A stretch of 64,000 bases of DNA from Megaustenia siamemsis. Lineage: Eukaryota; Mollusca; Gastropoda; Stylommatophora; Ariophantidae. Numbering within the stretch: the stretch's first letter is position 1; each line of letters opens with the position of its first letter. Both the position numbers and the translations under genes were made by a program. The notes below the pieces were generated by a model. It was not told the DNA's origin and made no database searches. It worked only from the letters and a program-made list of their open reading frames with translations. This document shows positions 37,433 to 47,357 of the stretch, in pieces. The stretch is from the NCBI GenBank assembly GCA_032433765.1, contig JAVIAB010000156.1:87354269-87418268 (forward strand). The letters are read 5' to 3'.

Positions 37433-37710
37433 GCGAGGAGCCAGTGGTGGGGAGTGTTAAACACTCTAAGGTACGGTGACAGCTTTACAAGGAAGGAACA
37501 CAATACTGACGTTTCGGCCTGTGGCCTTCTTCAGAGTACAAGGACAACGACAACAAACGGTGAAGCACAATTATCTATAACTACATGTTATATGATCAGG
37601 TGAATGGAGAGGTGGACAGAAAAGAAGAAAGTAGGATGTTAAAAATAAAAAAGGAGGCTACATGAAGGGAGGTAGGATAGTGTTAAGATATGAAAATAGA
37701 AAGAATAGGA

Positions 37711-37750
<40 letters not shown>

Positions 37751-38305
37751 TTATTTCACTTAACTCAAATAACTTGTCTGTCCATCGTGAAGGAAACAAA
37801 TGAATGACTATATGTGAAACATCACATGGCGGAAGAACGCGATACAAATCGTGGGAAAACAATTAGAGGGGGGGGGGGGAGGGGAAGAAAGAAATGGTGG
37901 GTAAGCCAGACCAGTGTCAAAACACTGGTCGAAATAAATAGAAACCAAAACAATAGCTCAGGTAAGGCATGACAAAGAGCGGAAGAAGGAGAAGATAATA
38001 GGTCCCATAAAACTACTAGAGCCTAACCGGGGGGAGTGTAAATCCAAACAGTGGAATCGGAGAGGATAGAGTGGTAGGGAGAGGGAGGGAATAATAACCA
38101 GAGGAAGTGAAATAGAAAGGAAGAATACGAAGGGAAAGAATCAGTTATGGGAAAAGTGGATAGGAGGAGAGGCGGTGGATCAGGAGAGAATAGATAGAGA
38201 GGGAGTCAGAAAGAAGTGGAGTAATAGAGGGATGGTACGCAGGAAGTAGTGCCAAGAGAGGTAGAGAAGTAGGGAAACGGAGAGACTGAGGGGGATACTA
38301 CTTAC
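37433..38305 (-). repeat. Penelope element, left inverted arm
   Basis: Reverse complement of the right arm. Shared landmarks are AGTGTTAAACACTC, TAGGTCCCATAAAACTACTA, CAGAGGAAGTGAAATAGA-like purine-rich segments and AGACTGAGGGGGATACTA. It includes an (AT)n run near 37711-37746 and a G-run near 37868. It is non-coding. Confidence 0.88.
37501..37543 (-). ncRNA. Hammerhead-ribozyme-like motif, left arm
   Basis: On the minus strand the order is CTGAAGA, A, GGCC-ACA-GGCC, GAAA, CG, then GTC followed by AGTATTG. This fits the hammerhead core CUGANGA...GAAA with a 4-bp helix II, a two-base-pair helix III and a GUC cleavage site. Helix I forms by about five pairs between TGTACT upstream and AGTATT downstream. 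One extra A before helix II departs from the classic form. Penelope-like elements are known to carry such minimal hammerheads in their terminal repeats. Activity is not shown. Confidence 0.55.
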
Positions 38306-38339
38306 CTCGAGCACCAATTCATCCAAACCAACCAGGGCC

Positions 38340-39420
38340 CTCTTCCCCTTATATATCATAGGTACATCGATGATTGCATCGGTCTGACTGACCGTCCTGA
38401 GGATGAGATCTCCCATTTCATCGAATATATCGGACATTTCCACGCCTCTATCCACATCACCTACCACATCTCCACCTCCTCCGTATCTTTTCTAGTTATA
38501 TCTCAGTCTCCTTGGGCACCTCTCATCTTCTCACCTCGGTCTTCTACAAGACCACAGTTTCCCCCGCTACGACTCACCCTACATCCTGTAAGAACTCTCT
38601 TCCATATTCTCCGCTTCTCAGACTTCATCGCCTTTGCCAAGACGATGAAGATTTCCTTCACAATGCCCACCTCATGCTTGATTTCTTCCGCCGATGCTTC
38701 TATCCAGAAGCAGCTCTCCTCCCTGCCCTCCCTCTCTACTCCCTTCGAGTTCTCCACACTTCACGTCAGTCTGTTCTCACCCCCTCTACTCACCCCCTTG
38801 GATAGAGTAGTACTCGTCATTACCTATCACCCTCACCACTACGGTGTGATTAGGACTATTCACCGCTACCTCCCTACTCTCCGATCTGACCCTACTGCTC
38901 GTCTGCTCTTCCCCGACCCACCACTGGTGGCCTTTAGACGTGATGGAACCTCCGTGACTTTCTTGTCAGGGGCCGTATTCCTGCTGCCCTCCTTAGCCAT
39001 CGAGGTACTATCCGCTGCAACCACAGAGTATGCAAAACTTGTGACCATGTTCTCCAGGACTGATACTGTCCTCTTTCCTAATGGCCCTTTCGAGATCAGA
39101 GAGGGATTCACTTGCACATCGCGGAACATCATTTATGCCATCATCTGCCAGCGATGCGTTAACCTACATCGGTCAGTCTGGTCGACGTATCAGGGATAGG
39201 TGCCGTGAACATTTACATGACATCACCTGAGAAGCGGGCACTCCTGTAGCAGCCCACTTTAACTCGAGGGGCCATCGGGGGAAGGCTGATGTCTTGGTCA
39301 CTGGCCTAGTATCATGCTCTTTAGATCACCACAGTCGTCTCACTCTTGAGCACCGTCTGATCGTTCGTTGGAGTTGCCACCACCTCCAGTGGCATCAATG
39401 TATCCCTATCCCTCTGAGGA
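38340..39420 (+). pseudogene. Penelope-like RT end plus GIY-YIG endonuclease, multiply frameshifted
   Basis: Reading across frames, RT motif C appears as RYIDDCIGLTDRPEDEI (38360-38410, YIDD at 38363-38374). The RT tail shows LRRLCQDDEDF-like residues at 38610-38660. The GIY-YIG nuclease follows: FPNGPFEIREGFTCTSRNI at 39073-39130, IIYAIICQRC, then after a frameshift YIGQSGRRIRDRCREHLHDI at about 39160-39230, with conserved PVAAHFN and HRGKADVLV after it. At least four frameshifts or stops occur, and the RT upstream of motif C is absent. It is a dead, 5'-truncated gene. Confidence 0.88.
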
Positions 39421-39559
39421 CTCCTCTTCCTCTGTCCACTTCTCCCACCCCTGTACTCTTCTTCCTATCTCACCTTTATGTTCGTCTGCTCCCCATCTAT
39501 CCCTTTTTCCACCTATCCACTTGCAGTCATCTGTCATCTGGCCTTTTTCTTCCTTTTAA

Positions 39560-39822
39560 ACTTTAACCCCCCCCCCCCCCCCCCCCCCCACTTGTCTGTT
39601 CATCAGCCACTCTCACTCCACTTCTCTTTGTATCTCCTCAGTCTCTCCGTTTCCCTACTTCTCTACCTCTCTAGGCACTACTTCTTGCGTACCATCCCTC
39701 TATTACCCCACTTCTTTCTGACTCCCTCTCTACCTATTCACTCCTGACCCACTGCCTCTCCTCCTATCTATACCTCTCCTCCTCTGGTGTATACTTCCTA
39801 CTCCCCTTTATATATACACTCC
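39560..39822 (+). repeat. Duplicated inner segment of the Penelope 3' region
   Basis: This pyrimidine-rich segment resembles the next ~220 bp (39830-40050). Both contain CTCAGTCTCTCC, GCACTACTTC, GCGTACCATCCCTCTATTA and CTTTCTGACTCCCTCTCTA. The duplication lies only on the right side of the coding part. A C-run occurs at about 39570-39588. Confidence 0.75.
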
Positions 39823-40514
39823 TAGTATCCCCCTCAGTCTCTCCATTTCCCTACTTCTCATCCTCTCTTGGCACTACTTCCTGCGTACCATCCCTCTATT
39901 ACTCCACTTCTTTCTGACTCCCTCTCTATCTATTCTTTCCTGACCCACCGCCTCTCCTATCCACTTTTCCTATACCTGATTCTTTCCCTTTGTATTCTTC
40001 ATTTCTATTTCTCTTCCTCTGGTTATTATTCCCTCCCTCTCCCTACCGCTCTATCCTCTCCGATTCCTCTGTTTGGATTACCCCCCTGTTAGGCTCTAGT
40101 AGTTTTATGGGACCTATTATTTTCTCCTTCTTCCGCTCTTTGTCATGCCTTACCTGAGCTATTGTTTTGGTTTCTATTTATTTCGACCAGTGTTTTGACA
40201 CTGATCTGGCTTACCCACCATTTCTTCTTCTCCTCCCCCCCCCCCCCCCAATTGTTTTCTCATGATGCCTGTATCGCGTTCTTCCGCCATGTGATGTTCC
40301 ACATATAGTCATTCATTCATTTCCTTCACGGCGGACAGACAAGTTATTTGAGCTAAGTGAAATAACATTTTTTATATATATATTCTCCTATTCTTTCTAT
40401 TTTCATATCTTAACACTATCCTACCTCCCTTCATGTAGCCTCCTTTTTTATTTTTAACATCCTACTTTCTTCTTTTCTGTCCACCTTTCTATTCACCTGA
40501 TCATATAACATGTA

Positions 40515-40774
40515 AGTAAAGTAAAGTACCTCTGTCACGCCAGGTGGCGTATAGGGAAATATGGTGTTAGTGACCCTATATTTTACAGACCTTCAGCGCA
40601 TGATTTTTGGGGTAATGTGGTCGGTATTACGCCCGTGCTGCTTTACATTCCCAGAAAAAAAAACCGATACCCATTTAAGGCTGGGTGAACCGGAAGCCGT
40701 CGGTTGGGATCAAACCCTACCCCTTGTCCTTTGTAGTCCAGTTCACTAACCACTGAGCTATCACGGCTCCCATC
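40515..40774 (-). mobile_element. tRNA-derived SINE, copy 2
   Basis: On the minus strand it begins with a tRNA-like head (TAGCTCAGTGGTTAGTGAAC, then the B box as GGGTTTGATCCC with one change) and ends in a GGTACTTTACTTTACTT tail. The 9-bp duplication TAACATGTA lies at 40506-40514 and 40775-40783. It sits in the right arm of the Penelope element. Confidence 0.9.
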
Positions 40775-40822
40775 TAACATGTAGTTATAGATAATTGTGC
40801 TTCACCGTTTGTTGTTGTTGTC

Positions 40823-40868
40823 CTTGTACTCTGATGAAGGCCACAGGCCGAAACGTCAGTATTGTGTT
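40823..40868 (+). ncRNA. Hammerhead-ribozyme-like motif, right arm
   Basis: The + strand gives CTGATGA (40831-40837), an extra A, GGCC-ACA-GGCC, GAAA (40850-40853), then CGTC with the presumptive cleavage after C at 40857. Helix I pairs about five bases (TGTACT with AGTATT). It differs from the left-arm copy only at the variable seventh core base, which a hammerhead tolerates. It is in the same sense as the coding part, as expected for Penelope terminal repeats. The extra A before helix II is a reason for caution. Confidence 0.6.
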
Positions 40869-41474
40869 GTGTTCCTTCCTTGTAAAGCTGTCATCATACC
40901 TTAGAGTGTTTAACACTCTCCACCACTGGCTCCTGTTAATTCTTAAATTTGTTTGTATATAGCTTTGGCATCACATTTTTGTTGCGTTTCAATCTCCTTG
41001 CATCTCTGTTTTAGCCATGCTTCTTTTACTTCATTGCATTTTATTACAATTTCTTTATTTAATCTTTTATACTCATCTTTGTTATCCTTATTTGTTCTTC
41101 TTGTATCCATTAGCTGCAAAATGTCATCTGTCATCCATTTCATTCTTCAATTTCACCTCACTGGTGGTATGAACTCTTATTGATGTTTGTTGCATTGATT
41201 CTTTTAGCATTTCCCACTGCTCATCATTTCTTTGTATCTTTTCAATTGCATTGTACCAGTTCTGAATTGTGATGTTATATTTGTCTTGTAACCTCTTGTC
41301 TGATTTGAGTAAATCTAAATTTAACTTGATTTTAACTGAGGCTTGTTTAGCTGTTTTTAATTTTACTAAAAGCTTTCCCACAATTGGTACATGTGGTACA
41401 TGATCACTATTGCAATCTGTCCCTGGTCTAGTTTTCACAGATACCATACTTTTTCTAAATTTGTTGTTTCTCAT

Positions 41475-41665
41475 TCATCATCATCATGTGCCATACTGGT
41501 TGGCGTAGGCGATCATGTCCTTCCACAATCTTCTATCTACAGTGCATCATATCAGTTCTGTTGTTGACTGTTTTCCATGCCATAGCACCAAGCTATCCAG
41601 TATTTTCTCTCTTTGTCGCCCATGATCTCTCTTTTATTTTATTTTGCCAGTTGTAACCATTGCTT
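41475..41665 (-). mobile_element. RTE-A 3' end, short truncated insertion
   Basis: The sequence starts CATCATCATCATGTGCCA and contains GGTTGGCGTAGGCGATCATG and CTATCCAGTATTTTCTCTC, the 3' terminus of RTE-A as at 57238-57430. It lies inside a different RTE-A-like copy, whose endonuclease sequence continues after 41665. Length is ~190 bp. Confidence 0.8.
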
Positions 41666-41899
41666 ATCATTATGTAATCAATTTGATTATGTGCGTTGTC
41701 TGCTGGGCTTTTCCATATCCACAGATGTCTTGGATGTTGCTTAAAACCAGGTGTTTCCTGTCATGTTGTGTGTTCTTGCCCAGTCAATAAGTTTGACCAC
41801 CTCTTTAATTCCTCTCATCTAAGCCATAATAACCAACTACTTGTTGGTTCATAGTGAAAAGTGAATAATGTATAATGTATCATAAAAAGTATATGAAAA

Positions 41900-42830
41900 T
41901 GACTTAGCTCAAACAACTAGTCTGTTCACCTGATGGAATTTATAACAATGACTACGTTCAGGCTATAACCGGAAGCAGCGTGGTTAAGATAGACAGAGGA
42001 CATGGGTTGTGGTATAACAACTGTGAGGGGAGGGGGTGGGAGAAGAAATGACGAGCCAGCCAGACTGCTGTGTAAACAAAGGCCGATGGTCAGAGGAAAT
42101 GTAGAAACCCAAAACAATGGCCTGGGTAGGGCATGACTGCGTGCAAACAAAGAACACGAGGAAGGGGAAGAAGGAAAAGGTAAATGGCCTCATAAATCTA
42201 CTAGAACAATACAGGAGGGTAACCAAACAGGAGGTTCAAAGGAAGGGTGAATCAAAAGACAAGGTAGTAAACTGGGAGATGAGCAAGAGAGATAGTCTGT
42301 GGGTGGGCTGGAAATAGATGAATAGAGAGGTAGGTCAAAGAGGGGAGGGAGAGAGAGGAAATAATAACCAGAGGAAGAGATATGGAGAGGAAGAACAAGA
42401 ATACCGGTGCAAGTAAAGTGGGTAGGGAGCAGGGCGGTGGGTCAGAAGTGGATAGTTAGAGGAGTCCATAAGAAGTAGAGTGATGGAGGGGTGGTGCGCA
42501 GGAAGTTAGTACATAGAGAGGTAGAGAAGTACCAGAGGAGGAGATATGGAGAGGAGGGATAAGAAACAGGTATGCGAAAAGTGGATAGGAGGAGAGGCGG
42601 TGGGTCAGGAGTGAATAGATAGAGAGGGAGTCTGAAAGAAGTGGAGTAATAGAGAGATGGTAGGCAGGCAGTTAGTGCATAGAGAGGTGGGGAAATGGCG
42701 AAACTGAGGGGGATACAAAGAGAGGTGGTGTCTGAGTGGCTGATAAGCAGACAAGTGGAGTCCTAGAAGAGGGCTAAGAGTGGACACCCGGATGGGGGGG
42801 GGGGGTTCTGGAATAGTAGGTGTAGAGAAG
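41900..42830 (-). mobile_element. Penelope element non-coding arm, second copy
   Basis: Similar in order and orientation to the left arm at 37750-38300: AACTAGTCTGTTCACC against AACTTGTCTGTCCATC, a G-rich run, CAAAACAATGG against CAAAACAATAG, and ending in ACTGAGGGGGATACAAAGAG. It contains an internal duplication (the GGAGAGGCGGTGGGTCAG type of segment occurs twice). The outer part with the ribozyme-like motif is absent, and no coding part follows. It is a truncated relative of the element at 37388-40931. Confidence 0.75.
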
Positions 42831-42894
42831 TGGTGACTACAAAAGAATAGAGAGAGAAGGGGTGTGCTGGGAGTAGAACCAATAGAAGTACAAA

Positions 42895-43545
42895 AAAACA
42901 AATAACTTTACTTCTGGTGTTCTCTCTCTCTCTCTTTTCTACAAACAAAACAAATAACTTTACTTCTGGTGTTCTCTCTCTCTCCCTCTTTTCTACAAAC
43001 AAAACCAATAACTTTTCTTCTGGTGTTCTCTCTCTCTCTCTCCCTCTTTTCTACAAACAAAACAAATAACTTTACTTCTGGTGTTCTCTCTCTCTCTCCC
43101 TCTTGTCTATAAACAAAACCAAAAACTTTACTTCTGGTGTTCTCTCTCTCTGCTACAAACAAAACAAATAACTTTACTTCTGGTGTTCTCTCTCTCTCTT
43201 CCTCTCTTCTACAAACAAAACAAATAACTTTACTTCTGGTGTTCTCTCTCTCTGCTACAAACAAAACAGAAAACTTTACTTCTGGTGTTCTCTCTCTCTG
43301 CTACAAACAAAACAAAAAACTTTACTTCTGGTGTTCTCTCTCTCTCTCTTCTACAAACAAAACAAATAACTTTACTTCTGGTGTTCTCTCTCTCCTACAA
43401 ACAAAACAAATAACTTTACTTCTGGTGTTCTCTCTCTCTCTCTCTCTCTTCCCCTCTTCTACAAACAAACAAAATAGCTATACTTCTGGTGTTCTCATCT
43501 TTCTCTCCTCTACAAACAAACCAAATAACTGTATCTTGTCTTCTG
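42895..43545. repeat. Minisatellite of about 45-60 bp with internal (CT)n
   Basis: Twelve copies of the unit AACTTTACTTCTGGTGTTCT, followed by a (CT)n run of varying length, an optional CCCTCTTTT and CTACAAACAAAACAAAT. Unit length changes mainly because the CT run changes. The open frames on both strands at 42763-43562 follow from the repeat and are not genes. Confidence 0.93.
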
Positions 43546-44236
43546 CTAACACCTCTAGTTGAGAGCTCTTACTTTCCCTCTTTTCTGCATTGAAGAAACT
43601 TTCCAAAGTAGTCTGTGCTTGCAACATTTCTGGATGTTTTTAAAATAGGCCTTGACATTGTCTTTGATAAGTTTGTGCTCATATCCACGACCAGCATATT
43701 CAAGAGCCACTTTTCAACAATGGCCTGCATTCTCATCCAAGCAGTGCACACTTCCTTAAATTTCAACTCTTGTAGTGTTCCTTATGGCTCAATTTCTTTT
43801 TCCAAACACACCAAAGACCTTCTCATCCACCATGCTATTGTGTGCCCCTGTCCCACCCTACCCAATCCACCTTTACTCCCGATTCTGTTTTTATGATGAC
43901 TGCACTTTCATCGATCACAGGGTCACACTATGCACAAATGTGATCACTGAGAAACTTTATTATATGTTTTTGCTATGCTCTTTCATGTCCCCACTGTCAA
44001 TTTAACAAATTGTAATGACTGAATGTTTTCTCCTCTGGAGTTGCATTTTTGTGAACAGGCAGGTTAACTTGAGTGCAACCAGAAGAATCATCTGAACAGC
44101 TTTGAAAAGTTGTGATGTGTGGAATTAAAGGAAGAATGTATGAAGTGAATTCATGGATGATTGGTTACGAGTTGGTATCTTGTATTTTTCTAATTTGATT
44201 TTATGTAATTTATATTCATTCAATTTTTGTGTCCAG
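43546..44236. other. Intron sequence before exon C
   Basis: A minus-strand open frame of 65 codons at 43569-43766 has a protein-like composition (VCTAWMRMQAIVEKWLLNM) but no recognised domain. The rest has no feature. The segment ends in the acceptor TTTTTGTGTCCAG of exon C. Confidence 0.45.
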
Positions 44237-44374
44237 AATATTTTCTCCATGTGTCAAAGAGCCCTCTCACAGATTGACTTACATTTGGACTTTCCTGAAC
44301 CCGAGGAACTCTGGTCATTGGTCAGAAGTTTGGTCCTAGAGGCCTCGCAGCTCATAGAAGAACCATGTGGTTGT
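44237..44374 (+). CDS. Host gene exon C (unidentified protein)
   Basis: Exactly 46 codons between a TTTTTGTGTCCAG acceptor and a GTATGC donor, phase 0 on both sides, as in exon B before it. The residues include MCQRALSQIDLHLDFPEPEE and LWSLVRSLVLEASQLIEEPC, a leucine-rich helical stretch with an acidic turn. A later donor at GTTTGT (44384) would add three codons without changing phase. Base composition is more GC-rich than the flanking intron. The family was not recognised. Confidence 0.72.
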
Positions 44375-45735
44375 GTATGCCTGGTTTGTAAATGATAATT
44401 TGTGCCAGATCTTTTGATAGTTGTGTTACTACAGAGGTTTGTCGATGCTTATACTGCATTGTGTGAGCCTAGACATTTCTATTAGGCTAAATATGTTTTT
44501 GTAAACTTTTAATACTTAAACAGTCTTGAGTTACATTTTTGTGTGTAAGTGATTGAAAACTAGGGTTGCTGGGATATTGATCCAGCAAATACTGTATTTA
44601 TAATTTGCTTTTGGTATTTGCATTAAATTTTGGGATAAAGATAATTGTTCTCATAGTTTAACACACCTTGATGCAGGTATTTTCTTTTTTAAAGTAACCG
44701 CCACTCATTACTATTCCTCCTTTTCCATTCTGAAACTAAAGACAAAGTTTATTTTCTCTTTGAACCTGAATTGACAATGACGTCAGTTTCTCATTATCAA
44801 AGCAAACATGACCATTGTATTCTGGTTTGGTTTGGAGATGAAATGAGGTGCACCATCAGCCACGCAGGTCATCACCACACCTCACTAAGCTACAGTATAT
44901 AAATTTTCATTATGTAGCATCTGTATTTCTTGTATTAATTTAATATTTAGGACATTTATTGTATTTTTTTTCACCTGAAGGTATATTATTTGCTGTTTAA
45001 GTTCATAGAAATTGGTATTGCTCGGGGTCAAGGAAAGGATTAATTTACTTTCTATTATTTTTAATTCAGAAATCTGATTCAAACTTCAAACAATTCCGTG
45101 TGCTGATTAATTTTTGAGTGCGGGGCACAAGTATAATAGTATCTCAATGAAGAGTCAAATGTTTCTGTGGTTGGAACTCTCATTCGCTGATGATGATAAA
45201 TCTAAAGGTATGTCTGCAGACGTTCTGTCTACTATTTCTATCTTCCACATCTGTCAAAGTTATATGGCTACTGTAAGGCCTGCCTTCCGTACTCAGTTCT
45301 GAGATAAGGTACGTATAGATGATGTGTGTTGATATTTGAATAATTTGCCCTCTTCCTTGTTTATCCTTAAGTGCTTCTACTGAAGTTCTTTGATTCTATT
45401 TGTGATTCAGTCCCTTTCTGTACTGTTTTGTTTAGTTCATTAGAGCTGTCATTTTTGGAAAATGGGCCTGGCAATCCAATCCTTCATCCAGTCTTTTCTT
45501 CTCATTCATCAATTGTTTTTTAGCAAGGTCACTTTATCATGCAGGACTATGGGTGGTTATCTCTTGACATTTCTATCATGATACCGGGAAAAAGGAACAG
45601 TTAGTTTTTCACAATATCAAATGACATCTGACCCCCAACCAAATATGATGATCCAGCTTTAACAACATACCTGACTAAGCTTTAAATTTTATTTTTAAAA
45701 AGTAATGTTTCAACCAATTCAGATATCTCTTTTGT
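44375..45735. other. Intron sequence with a questionable exon
   Basis: Between 45070 and 45207 lies a segment with a good acceptor (TTTTTAATTCAG) and donor (AAAGGTATGT). Its frame reads KSDSNFKQFRVLINF, then stops. The continuation (YNSISMKSQMFLWLEL, FADDDKSK) is open in another frame. A T-run at the switch point could hide a sequencing error. Its exit phase does not fit the next exon, so it was not called. The remainder has no recognised feature. Confidence 0.4.
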
Positions 45736-46372
45736 TGTCATTATTTAATTGGAAATATTGCTGTCTATGTTCTCTTGTCTTCTTGGTGGTTGACATTAAT
45801 TAATTGGAAATATTGTGGTCTATGTACTCTTGTCTTCTTGGTGGTTGACATCAATTAATTGGAAATAATGCTGTCTATATAACCATTGACTTCTTGGTGG
45901 TTGACATCAATTAATTGGAAATATTGCTGTCTATATAACCTTTGTCTTCTTGGTGGTTGACATCAATTAATTGGAAATATTGCTGTCTATATAACCTTTG
46001 TCTTCTTGGTGGTTGGCATCAATTAATTGGAAATATTGCGGTCTATGTACTCTTGTCTTCTTGGTGGTTGACATCAATTAATTGGAAATATTGCTGTCTA
46101 TCTAACCTTTGTCTTCTTGGTGGTTGACATCAATTAATTGGAAATATTGCTGTCTATATAACCTTTGTCTTCTTGGTGGTTGGCATCAATTAATTGGAAA
46201 TATTGCGGTCTATATAACCTTTGTCTTCTTGGTGGTTGACATCAATTAATTGGAAATATTGCTGTCTATATAACCTTTGTCTTCTTGGTGGTTGACATCA
46301 ATTAATTGGAAATATTGCGGTCTATATAACCTTTGACTTCTTGGTGGTTGACATCAATTAATTGGAAATATT
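45736..46372. repeat. 56-bp minisatellite, left part
   Basis: About eleven copies of a 56-bp unit: CTTCTTGGTGGTTGACATCA, ATTAATTGGAAATATTGCTG, TCTATATAACCTTTGT. Two subtypes alternate irregularly (TATATAACCTTTG and TATGTACTCTTG). The array is split by an RTE-B insertion at 46373-47357 and continues to 48124. Confidence 0.95.
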
Positions 46373-47357
46373 CATCATCATCATCATTGAGTGCCGTCTC
46401 CGCAACGAAGGTTGGCTACCATGGAGCGCCATTTTGCTCTATCTCTTGCTTTGATGGTGCAGGCTGTCATCGGTTGATTTGTCCATCTTTTGATGTTACT
46501 CGTCCATGTTAATCTTGGTCTGCCTCTGCCTCTTTTACCTTGTATTTTCCCCTCCAGGATCACTTTCAGTAGGCTGTTGTGTCTTTTAACATGGCCTAAG
46601 AATCGCATTTGTCTTGTTCTAATTGTGTTCAGAAGTTCTCTTTTCATTTTTAGTTGTTTTAAGACTTTGTCGTTTGTTTTCTTTTCCTTCCATCCAATTC
46701 TACCTATTCTTCTATATATCCACATTTCAAAGGCTTCAATTCTTTGTTCTGTTTTCTTGTCTAATGTCCATGTTTCAGCACCATATAGGAATATTGAGAA
46801 GATGTAACATTTTGCTATTCTTAGTTTTAGCTCTGGTGTTATTTGTTTTGATGTTAGTATGTCCTTCATGACATTAAAATTACTTTTTGCCATTCCTATT
46901 CTTTTGTTTATTTCAGTTGTACATTTTCCATCACTGGTTATAGTATGTCCAAGGTAGTTATAGTTCTGAACTGTCTCAAGGTCTATTCCTTCAATTTTGA
47001 TATCCACTTGTGGGTTTTGAGTATTTTCTTTGTTTATGATCATAGTTTTAGTCTTTTTGATATTCATATCTAGTCCATATTTTTTGCTTGTCGTGTTTAT
47101 TTCATTAAGTAATTGTTGTAGGTCTTTAGGATTTTCTGCTAGTAGTACAGTATCATCAGCATATCTTAGGTTATTGACTATCTTTCCATTAATTTGTAGG
47201 CCTGGCATCTCTATGATGTTTTTAAAGATTTGCTCAGTGTATAGATTGAACAAGCTTGGTGATAGGATGCATCCTTGTCTTACTCCTCTTTTTATATCAA
47301 TGGGTGTAGAGAACTCTTTGTTATATTTTATTATTGCTGTTTGCTCCCAGTAGTTCC
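46373..47357 (-). mobile_element. RTE-B retrotransposon, 5'-truncated, inside the minisatellite
   Basis: The minus-strand frame 46384-47253 runs open for 289 codons and is the best-preserved RTE-B coding part. It has IFKNIIEMPGLQINGK, NLRYADDTVLLAE with the catalytic YADD, LDMNIKKTKTMIIN, YNYLGHTITSDGKC, LYGAETWTLDKK, RRIGRIGWKEKKTN, RFLGHVKRHNSLLK, RGRGRPRLTWTS and MVANLRCGDGT at the end. The ATC/ATG tail and the 13-bp AATTGGAAATATT on both sides (partly repeat-derived) mark a target-primed insertion. The intact 3' half suggests it is young; the 5' part of the element is missing. Confidence 0.93.

Larger units (their letters stand above)
37388..40931 (+). mobile_element. Penelope-like retroelement with inverted terminal arms
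   Basis: Flanked by the 15-bp duplication CCTGTTAATTCTTAA (37373-37387 and 40932-40946). The core encodes the end of a reverse transcriptase and a GIY-YIG endonuclease on the + strand. About 0.9-1.1 kb on each side are reverse complements of each other (37433-38305 against 39823-40931). The left end has about 45 extra bases before the inverted repeat. Penelope-like elements are known to carry terminal repeats in direct or inverted orientation and to use a GIY-YIG nuclease. A SINE interrupts the right arm. Confidence 0.88.
39823..40931 (+). repeat. Penelope element, right inverted arm
   Basis: Matches the left arm in reverse complement over most of its length: TAGTATCCCCCTCAGTCTCT at the inner end and AGTGTTTAACACTC near the outer end. 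The pairing is interrupted by the SINE at 40515-40774, so the SINE arrived after the element was in place. Confidence 0.88.
37066..41850 (-). mobile_element. RTE-A-like retrotransposon 5' half, split by a Penelope-like element
   Basis: Minus-strand pieces at 40932-41850 and 37066-37387 belong to one element. From the right come a decayed endonuclease end (WARTHNMTG near 41790), VSVKTRPGTDCNSDHV, LLKSDKRLQDKYNI, MKWMTDDILQLMDTRRTNK and CNEVKEAWLKQRCKEIE, then the RT start around 37300-37080. These align with KTRPGADCNCDHV, WMTEEILQLMDARRKH and CNEAKEGWLKQKCEEME of 58368-59543. The Penelope-like element is inserted with a 15-bp duplication. A short 3' RTE-A fragment is inserted at 41475-41665. 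Inactive. Confidence 0.85.

Noticed and set aside
37711..37746. AT dinucleotide run as a regulatory TATA region
   Set aside because: A plain (AT)n microsatellite in the Penelope arm, with no promoter context.
39128..39400. Stand-alone GIY-YIG nuclease (homing or repair enzyme)
   Set aside because: It lies downstream of an RT YIDD motif between terminal arms, the layout of a Penelope-like element, and is frameshifted.
42763..43562. Open frames with ERENTRSKVICF-like repeats
   Set aside because: They are translations of the (CT)n-containing minisatellite.
45942..46127. Open frame with repeated WWLTSINWKYCCL
   Set aside because: Translation of the 56-bp minisatellite only.
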